From the NCBI GenBank assembly GCA_964441755.1, contig CAYTVG010000016.1, forward strand, positions 24,504-88,503: a stretch of 64,000 bases of DNA. The letters run 5' to 3'. A program made the position numbers and the translations under genes. The stretch's first letter is position 1. Every line of letters begins with the position of its first letter. This DNA comes from JAUMBM01 sp964441755. GTDB taxonomy: Bacteria > Bacteroidota > Bacteroidia > Chitinophagales > Saprospiraceae. Below, in pieces: positions 58,410-64,000 of the stretch. The notes under the pieces were generated by a model that was not told the origin of the DNA, made no database searches, and saw only the letters and a list, made by a program, of their open reading frames with translations.

Positions 58410-60869
58410 TTAATGTTCACCGCAACCAATCGGTGCGCCATCCGGTAGTCGAGGTGCTGGAGGCAGCTTGTACTCCTCCGGATTTTGTTGGTAGCGATCC
58501 AATTGATCTTGCAAATACGTGAGATGCACCAGCAGTCCGTCGGGCACATGGCGAACACCTCTTTCCGGCAAACGAAATTCCCGCAGGTGGCGCCGGAAAT
58601 TCTGCAACTCATACTGTGCCGCGCCTGCCACCTGTGGATGAACTGATTGATCGGAAGCAAGCCGAATCAGGTGCAGTAGCAGACGTTTTTCGACCGTCCA
58701 TGCGACGGCTGCACTCTCCGATTCGGTACGACCAGCTTGCTGAGCAGCAAACCTTGTAAGCTGCCGCAACAGTTCTGCAACAGAAAGTCGATCGGGCTGC
58801 TGGCTTTGCTGATAGTTAATCCTTGCCAGACGTTGTGGCTGGAGTATGGCCGAAAGGGTTAAATCGGCAGCAGCTTCTGCTGCTCCAAGAGGGTCGAAGG
58901 CTACGCCTGTATGTCGTGGAAAATGTTCCCTGCCTCGCTCATAGCCGTAGGCAACGGGCGGTATGAGGGCGACCACGGAGGGGGGAATTTTTAAAAAATC
59001 AGCATCTATGGTAACCAGCAAATGCGCAAGTGCCTCGCGCTGTAGTGCGTCTGCAACTGGCTGCGGCCCCGGACCTCCATCGCCCCGGACCCCATAGCGA
59101 TAGTCAACACCTCCCAGATATTTGGAGACTGCCTCCGTTTGGTATCGATGCATGAGATAGAGTGGTACCAATACAGTCTCCAGTTCAGACATAGGCATGC
59201 CCGGCGCCAGGTTTTTTTCACCAAACCGCTGCAGTGCTACCCGCCGCAGGCCGATGAGCCGCTTCAGTTCGTCAATTGCCGACGAACCATTGTCCCACAG
59301 ATGAGCATGAGGATGGGCTGAGGCCAGCGGTCTTGCATCTGCATCGCTCAGGTAGAGCAATCCCAAAGAATCATTCTCCGCCAGAATGGCTGCGAGTCCT
59401 TTGGCTTCATTATCTGCATCGGCAAACTGTGCATACCCGTAGCGTATCGCTTGTTTGTCCCACAACCCGATACCGGTATCATAGACCTGTGAAAAATCGA
59501 TTACCCCGGCTTTTAACTGAAAAAACGGGTGCGGATAATCCATGACCGATGCAAGTTCGTTGTGGCTGGCAGCAAAATTGTGTGCAAGGCCGAGTGTGTG
59601 GCCTACCTCGTGAGCCGACAATTGCCGCAACCTTGCCAGGGCCATTTCCTGTATGCGGGGATCTGCTTGTTCGCCTTCGGCATAGGCCTCTACCAATCCT
59701 TGTGCGATGAGAAAATCCTGCCGTACGCGCAGGCTGCCCAGCAGCACATGTCCCTTGATGATTTCACCGGTACGGGGATCTGTCACCGTGCTGCCATAAC
59801 TCCAGCCCCGGGTACTCCTGTGCGTCCAGTTGATCATGTGGTAGCGAACATCCAGCGGATCGGCTCCCTCTGGTAGCATTTCAACCCGAAACGCGTTGCT
59901 GAAACCCGCAGCTTCAAAGGCTTCTGCCCACCACGAAGCTCCTTCGATCAGGGCGGAGCGTATTGGTTCAGGAACCCCTCTGTCCAAATAATAGATGATG
60001 GGCTCTACAGCATCGCTCACTGCTGCCACCGGATTTTTTTTCACCAGCCGGTGCCGCTGTATATACCGACGCACCAATGGCTGGTCTATAGGGCTCGCAT
60101 AATCGGAAAAAGCGATGTGAAAATAGCCGGAACGGGCATCGTATACCCTGGGCGTATAAGCAAGATCCGGTAGCCGTACAAACGAGTGATGCATCCGCAC
60201 CGTCACGGCCTCCGGGCTGGGGGTAACGGACGTAATCCAGTCTCCCTGCGGCTCCCCGCTAAAAGTCAGCAGGGTTTCCAGCTCGGTATTGTCGGGAAAA
60301 TTTTTGGCCTCTTCCATGATAATGAAAGAACGATCTGCATCTATGCGATACACCCCTTGTCGCGATGCCTTCAGTCTGTTGGCCACCCCATGTGCATCCG
60401 CCATCAGCAAAGAGGTAAGATCAATCAGCCCCCGCTCTCCCTCCGCAGCCTCGAGCTTGAAGCCCGCAAGTACTGATTGAGCAAAGGCCTCCTCCACTGC
60501 TCTGCGCTCCTCGATATTGTCCGATACCGCGCGGTACTGTTGGTTGGGCTGTAAGAGCAGCACTTTGGGACCTGAGCGTACAAATTTGACCACCCGATCG
60601 CCTCCCAACTGATTACGATCCAGTCCAATATCATTAGATCCCACACCCGCTGCCAGGCTGTTGACGTACATAAATTCTTCCCCCCAGCGACTGATTTCTG
60701 CAAAAATTTTCCCCGAGCGCGCGTCCCGATAGCAATTGATGAAGCCTGGCAGCAGCTCCATATCTTTTGTCTTCTCAGCGATGGTCGGCAAAGCGGCCGT
60801 TTGCTGTTGGGAAAAAACCGTCTGCAGGCTGAGCAGCAGGCCAATTACCAGCCAAAGGAAGCGATTCAT
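58410..60869 (-). CDS. Zinc-dependent metalloprotease, DUF5117/DUF5118 family
   Basis: Exported protein of 819 residues with a signal peptide (LQTVFSQ, cleavage near 21). A DUF5118 stretch (about 25-70) and DUF5117 (about 80-270) precede a metzincin-like zinc site HEVGHTLGLAH near residues 420-430 (HExxHxxGxxH), in the DUF4953 region that continues to about 720. These proteins are common in Bacteroidota; substrate and site of action are not established. No lipobox and no type IX domain, so a periplasmic place is likely. Single gene. Confidence 0.92.
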   Translation of the reverse strand: MNRFLWLVIGLLLSLQTVFSQQQTAALPTIAEKTKDMELLPGFINCYRDARSGKIFAEISRWGEEFMYVNSLAAGVGSNDIGLDRNQLGGDRVVKFVRSGPKVLLLQPNQQYRAVSDNIEERRAVEEAFAQSVLAGFKLEAAEGERGLIDLTSLLMADAHGVANRLKASRQGVYRIDADRSFIIMEEAKNFPDNTELETLLTFSGEPQGDWITSVTPSPEAVTVRMHHSFVRLPDLAYTPRVYDARSGYFHIAFSDYASPIDQPLVRRYIQRHRLVKKNPVAAVSDAVEPIIYYLDRGVPEPIRSALIEGASWWAEAFEAAGFSNAFRVEMLPEGADPLDVRYHMINWTHRSTRGWSYGSTVTDPRTGEIIKGHVLLGSLRVRQDFLIAQGLVEAYAEGEQADPRIQEMALARLRQLSAHEVGHTLGLAHNFAASHNELASVMDYPHPFFQLKAGVIDFSQVYDTGIGLWDKQAIRYGYAQFADADNEAKGLAAILAENDSLGLLYLSDADARPLASAHPHAHLWDNGSSAIDELKRLIGLRRVALQRFGEKNLAPGMPMSELETVLVPLYLMHRYQTEAVSKYLGGVDYRYGVRGDGGPGPQPVADALQREALAHLLVTIDADFLKIPPSVVALIPPVAYGYERGREHFPRHTGVAFDPLGAAEAAADLTLSAILQPQRLARINYQQSQQPDRLSVAELLRQLTRFAAQQAGRTESESAAVAWTVEKRLLLHLIRLASDQSVHPQVAGAAQYELQNFRRHLREFRLPERGVRHVPDGLLVHLTYLQDQLDRYQQNPEEYKLPPAPRLPDGAPIGCGEH

Positions 60870-60910
60870 ATTGTTGGATTGAGGTAGTGGAAAGTAGAAT
60901 ACTCAATTAG

Positions 60911-60946
60911 GACACGCTTTGGTAACTGGTACTTCCAAAGCGTGTC
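60911..60946. terminator. 12-bp hairpin downstream of the OmpH-like gene
   Basis: Perfect stem 60911-60922/60935-60946 (GACACGCTTTGG with its complement), 12-base loop. It lies 34 bases past the minus-strand stop at 60980; no T tract. Confidence 0.6.
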
Positions 60947-60979
60947 TCATGACCCTGCAGGCCCGTTGCCACTGTCCGG

Positions 60980-61561
60980 CTATTGAATTTCATTAAGTCG
61001 ACGCAGCACCTCATCGGTAATATCGAGGCTGTCGTTTACCATAAGAACACCCGTGCCAGGTCCGTAGCTAAGGATAAAGTCATAGCCTTTTTCCTCCCGA
61101 ATGGCCTTAAGTACATCATTGATTCGTTTTTCGAGTTCCTTGTTGAGCCGCTCCGTTTCATCGAGCAAAGCTTTGCCCAGCCGGTCACGCTCGCGCATGA
61201 TCTCCTGTTCTTTGCGACCGATGCGTTCCTGCTCCTGGGCCAGTTGTGCGGGCGCCATGTCCTGTACCTTGCGCTGAATACCCATCACCTCATTTTCCAG
61301 TGCTTTGAGTCGTCCCTGAATCTGGTCCTCAGCCTGTTTTTGGCGCCCTTCCAGTTCCTTCTGTTTGTCAGAAAAGTAGTTGTATTTGGCCAGCAGCGTA
61401 TCTGCGTAGACGAATACAATTTTGGAGCCGGCTGCCGCTGCTGCCGCCGGCTGTGCTACAGCCGCTCCACCTTCTTTAGATTCCTTTGGCTGGCAGGCAG
61501 CCAGTGATGCCAGTGCAACTACCAGGCCAACAGCCCGTATACCTGTGAATTTGATATGCAT
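60980..61561 (-). CDS. OmpH/Skp-like periplasmic chaperone, lipoprotein form
   Basis: 193 residues from the ATG at 61561 (MHIKFTGIRAVG); a longer reading of 39 residues is rejected because it buries the signal peptide. Lipobox SLAACQ gives a lipidated Cys near residue 22, followed by an Ala-rich linker. The rest is the OmpH fold: FVYADTLLAKYNYFSDKQKE, a long coiled hairpin (about 65-150) and a closing strand (GYDFILSYGPGTGVLMVND). Skp/OmpH proteins hold outer-membrane proteins in the periplasm; lipid anchoring is a frequent Bacteroidota variant. Confidence 0.88.
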   Translation of the reverse strand: MHIKFTGIRAVGLVVALASLAACQPKESKEGGAAVAQPAAAAAAGSKIVFVYADTLLAKYNYFSDKQKELEGRQKQAEDQIQGRLKALENEVMGIQRKVQDMAPAQLAQEQERIGRKEQEIMRERDRLGKALLDETERLNKELEKRINDVLKAIREEKGYDFILSYGPGTGVLMVNDSLDITDEVLRRLNEIQ

Positions 61562-61869
61562 GTGAAAGAAAGTTATTTGATTCAAAGGTAGTCTTTTTTT
61601 ACTTTCAAAACAGCAAGCAACGGCGGCTTTTGACAATTGGCTGCCGGTGATTGTGTTCGGGATTTTACGACTGAACACAAAACCATTCCTACATGCAGGT
61701 TTTTACCTTTTTTGGCCCGCCAGCATCGGCAATACGCCTACAAAAAGCCAACCTGCACAAATAAATCATTTTTTTCCAGCCCAAAATCCTGAATACACCC
61801 TAAAGACAACTGTGGTGTGAGAGTATACTCAGGTATTACAAGGCCAAAGTCCGACTATACCTGTTTAGG
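61562..61869. other. Intergenic region before the tRNA remnant
   Basis: About 300 bases between the OmpH-like start and the tRNA remnant. It should contain the OmpH promoter. I see no gene or clear motif. Confidence 0.3.
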
Positions 61870-61905
61870 CTTTGGAGCAGACGACGAGGTCCGAACTCAC
61901 GATCC
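61870..61905 (-). pseudogene. Decayed 3' half of a tRNA gene
   Basis: Aligned to the 3' end of the tRNA-Gly at an offset of 78 bases without gaps, it keeps TTTGGAGC, GACGAG and CCGAACTC and differs at about seven positions in between. It retains the T-arm stem and an encoded CCA, but the T loop reads TTCGGAC instead of TTCGAAT. The 5' half is missing, so it is not a functional tRNA. Confidence 0.6.
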
Positions 61906-61924
61906 GAATTCGTCCAAAACACAA

Positions 61925-61950
61925 AAGCCTGACCAGTTATGGTCAAGCTT
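61925..61950 (-). terminator. Hairpin ending the tRNA-Gly transcript
   Basis: Stem TGACCA/TGGTCA around GTTA (61930-61945), extended by AGC/GCT with a mismatch. On the minus strand a T-rich tail (TTTGTGTTTT) follows directly. Confidence 0.75.
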
Positions 61951-62026
61951 TGGAGCGGGTGACGAGATTCGAACTCGCGACCCTCAGCTTGGGAAGCTGA
62001 TGCTCTACCAACTGAGCTACACCCGC
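61951..62026 (-). tRNA. tRNA-Gly (anticodon CCC)
   Basis: Complete cloverleaf on the minus strand, 76 bases including an encoded CCA. Acceptor stem GCGGGTG/CACCCGC, D arm GCTC-AGTTGGTA-GAGC, anticodon stem TCAGC/GCTGA with loop TTCCCAA (anticodon CCC), T arm GCGAG-TTCGAAT-CTCGT, discriminator T. It decodes GGG glycine codons. Confidence 0.96.
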
Positions 62027-62548
62027 AATACATACGTTGGTATCTACCGAACTCTCGCAAATGTAGCAGAGTTTGGTGGAATTTGCAAGGGTAAATTAAC
62101 AGAATGTAAAAGCTTACACAACTTCTACACACCCACATTGAAATCCGCGCTGTTGCACGCGAATTTCAATGCAGATGCATCCACGCTGAATCTCACTCTA
62201 CCAAGCAGAATTCCATCACTTTAACACATATTCAGGATTTTTTCCACAAGCCCCCAAAAGTTCTCTTCACACAGATTTTCACCTTTTTTCACTCACGTAG
62301 TAGTGGCTATATTCACCCCAAAATGTAAAAACACGTGCAAAAACACCTCTTTTTTACTTCCTGCAGAAATTCCCGAACCCGCTCTCAATGATTGTGAATC
62401 TGATTTCTTCATACAGCTTTAAACTTATAAAGCCATGAATACCATCAAATTAAAAAATTTTTCGACTAAGCTACATACAGATGATTTCACTGACAAAAGT
62501 CAGATGAGTGTCTGATGGCCATCCGATTGGAAAGAGAGAAGATCCATT
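62027..62548. other. AT-rich intergenic region, no gene seen
   Basis: About 520 bases between the tRNA and the small HTH gene. The part next to the tRNA (62027-62080) should hold its promoter. A stretch at 62272-62300 resembles 23046-23075. No gene is supported. Confidence 0.3.
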
Positions 62549-62734
62549 TCACTTCTTCTTCAACCTTTTGAGAATTTCCTCCACCATTGAAGGATAGATC
62601 AATCCCGGTGGTATATCCAGTTTACTTTTTTTTAGGACTCTCCAAAGCGTAGAAACAGAAATTCCCAGTTCTTCAGCTAATTCTTTGCGAGTTCTGGCCT
62701 TTCTGCCACCTCCTTTGTTGTTAGATGTCTCCAT
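62549..62734 (-). CDS. Small helix-turn-helix DNA-binding protein
   Basis: 61 residues. After a basic Gly-rich start (NNKGGGRKARTRK) comes an HTH: RKELAEELGISVSTLWRVLKKSKLD, then a helix ending in KRLKKK. The design is like small excisionase or phage-type regulators and DNA-binding parts of mobile elements, but no integrase or transposase is near. Its surroundings are much richer in A+T than the rest of the window. Acquired origin is an inference. Confidence 0.65.
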   Translation of the reverse strand: METSNNKGGGRKARTRKELAEELGISVSTLWRVLKKSKLDIPPGLIYPSMVEEILKRLKKK

Positions 62735-63754
62735 GAGTTTAATATTTATGAGTTAAAAATTATTTCATACAATAATCCCCTGTAACTCGAGTTTAAAATA
62801 GTTTTATTATGAAATTATATTTATAAAAAAACATATTTAACAACTAGTTACATTGTAATCAACGAACACTAATTTATTAAAATTAATTCGTGTTGCATAA
62901 ATTTTCGCAAGAAAAAATACAGATGATTTAAAAATCATATTCAACATTATCATTTTGAGCAAAAATGATATTAAATATTAATGAATACCAATTTAAATCA
63001 CTGTTTATAATTCTGCGAGACATGGTTGATTTTCGTGTTGCAACAAGGTTTGTGTATGTATATTTCATCCATAAACAACACTATTCTCTCACTTGTCATT
63101 GCGGTTACTGTGTGATGCCAGTCTCGTGTTAGCTACAACATAGCTCTTCGACTATTGGGAAATATCCATGTATTACCAGCCAATTCAACTGCCATCAAAC
63201 ATATTATCTTTTACAAATTCATCGCATGACCACAATTTTACCTTAAGAATACAATTGCGACAGTCAGATAGTACTCCCGCCAAATTACCTTTTGGTACTG
63301 TCAAGCCAGAGATGCTGTTTACTTATTTGGATGATTCGTACTCCCCTCCCGCCAATTACCTTTTTGTATACCGGTTATCACCAGGCTTCGTACATCGTGT
63401 CACAGCCAAATTTTAGTAATCCCGGATGTTTTGGCAATCTACATATGACCCCGCCAAGCAATGAGCATAGTAGATTGTAACAATCCCCGGAAATTTCAAA
63501 AACCAAGCTGTAACACCATGCACAAAAAATTATTAATCAAGGTGTAACATACATACGCAAGGCTTGACAGCATGATGGACAAGTATGCTCGTATCTAGTT
63601 AAATACTGGTTTTAAAGGTGGGGCAGAAACGTCATATTGTTTCCACCCCTTCTTCCCAACCATATTTAACAAATTGCAAACAACCAATCATTCCTCCAGA
63701 ATTACTCTTCAGTCTTCACAACTCCATACTGAATTTCAATCTGGTCATTGACTA
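62735..63754. other. AT-rich stretch without convincing genes
   Basis: About 1 kb. Open frames at 63168-63416, 63292-63480 and 63618-63812 are short, overlap each other or the sorting-domain gene, and show no motif or signal peptide. The stretch contains a short imperfect repeat (63271-63371). I see no tRNA, RNA family or mobile-element end. Confidence 0.4.
63271..63371. repeat. Two imperfect copies of a CCCGCCAAATTACC sequence
   Basis: 63271-63298 and 63338-63371 both begin GTACTCCC and contain CCCGCCAA(A)TTACCTTTT, with six extra bases in the second. The first copy is flanked by GTAC at both ends. Meaning unknown. Confidence 0.4.
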
Positions 63755-64000
63755 CTATTCGAGGGCAAGCATCCGTTTGGTGATTGATGTATTCTTGTAT
63801 GTGAGTGTGTAGTACAACATACCCGACAATCCTGTTGAGCCTACATTCACAATCCTGTTATGGAATCCTTTAGGAAGGTTACCCTGCCAAACAACTACCG
63901 TTCGTCCCAAAGCATCTCCAATCAATAAAGAGACTACTCCTTCCTCCGGCAGGTTGAAGCTGATCATCGTCTCGCCCTTGAATGGGTTTGGCGTGTTCTG
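63755..64000 (-). CDS. C-terminal type IX sorting domain of a truncated secreted protein
   Basis: The last 82 codons of a gene running past the window edge. The sequence opens QNTPNPFKGETMISFNLPE and continues with IGDALGRTVVVWQGNLPKG and GLSGMLYYTLTYKN, ending KRMLALE. This is the Por_Secre_tail/type A sorting domain (N-P-F start, internal G-R-T strand, G-x-x-Y-Y). The cargo domain lies outside the window. An internal Met at 63967 is not the true start. Confidence 0.88.
   Translation of the reverse strand, partial: QNTPNPFKGETMISFNLPEEGVVSLLIGDALGRTVVVWQGNLPKGFHNRIVNVGSTGLSGMLYYTLTYKNTSITKRMLALE

Noticed and set aside
63168..63812. Short plus-strand genes in the AT-rich stretch
   Set aside because: Overlapping frames with no signal, motif or repeat, and one runs into the sorting-domain gene.
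1..64000. CRISPR array, insertion sequence or prophage
   Set aside because: No regularly spaced repeats, transposase, integrase or structural phage gene was seen on either strand.

Overview
The window is a chromosomal stretch of a Bacteroidota bacterium. The evidence is a type IX secretion component (PorW/SprE-like), three proteins ending in type IX sorting domains, many lipoproteins, TAnnTTTG-type -7 promoter boxes, and start codons without clear Shine-Dalgarno sites. About half of the bases are G+C by eye, and the gene families (ABC permease-M1 fusion, BatA/BatB, DUF6427, DUF5117) suggest Saprospiria or a nearby class. That placement is an inference. I saw no phage, insertion sequence or CRISPR array.

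Layout. 1-2.2 kb: a membrane glycosyltransferase cut by the window edge, and a META-domain lipoprotein. 2.3-9.5 kb: an uptake island of acetate-permease type, with a DEDDh exonuclease, a cNMP/CBS/DUF294 protein, an ArsR-like regulator, a porin, a DUF4212 small subunit and a sodium:solute symporter. 9.5-14.3 kb: an ABC permease fused to an M1 aminopeptidase, with its ATPase. 14.8-24 kb: housekeeping and envelope genes (nitrilase-fold amidase, NlpC/P60 lipoprotein, PorW, M23 peptidase, HAD protein, SCO1, LolA). 24-27.4 kb: a signalling block with a PAS histidine kinase, a response regulator carrying a Crp/Fnr output domain, a CBS protein and a cysteine-less thioredoxin-fold protein. 27.4-28.2 kb: a non-coding stretch holding tandem copies of a structured element. 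28.2-40.3 kb: a coiled-coil protein, asd, a lamin-tail protein, lpxK, a sugar nucleotidyltransferase, a secreted M36 protease and rlmB. 40.2-45.2 kb: a MoxR-DUF58-BatD-like-BatA-BatB operon. 45.4-52.5 kb: two unknown exported proteins, DUF6427, trmB, glgB and a glycogen-binding/HhH protein. 53-61.6 kb: a DUF1080 protein, a c-type cytochrome, an SLC5-histidine kinase, a DUF5117 metalloprotease and an OmpH-like lipoprotein. 62-64 kb: tRNA-Gly(CCC) beside a decayed tRNA remnant, then an AT-rich stretch with one small HTH gene and the sorting domain of a protein that continues past the edge.

How the parts fit. The porin, DUF4212 subunit and symporter form a two-membrane route for a small carboxylate. 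The symporter-like kinase at 55-58 kb resembles CrbS/CbrA, which control acetate and carbon use elsewhere, but no CrbR-type partner is in view. PorW serves export of cargo such as the M36 protease. GlgB and the CBM/HhH protein form a glycogen pair. Convergent gene ends are marked by unusually long, almost perfect hairpins, often two in a row.

The least explained part is 27.5-28.0 kb: at least two, probably three, tandem units with matched spacing of a promoter-like block, a conserved GTTCATGGGATTATG (minus strand) and hairpins whose stems differ in sequence but keep pairing.
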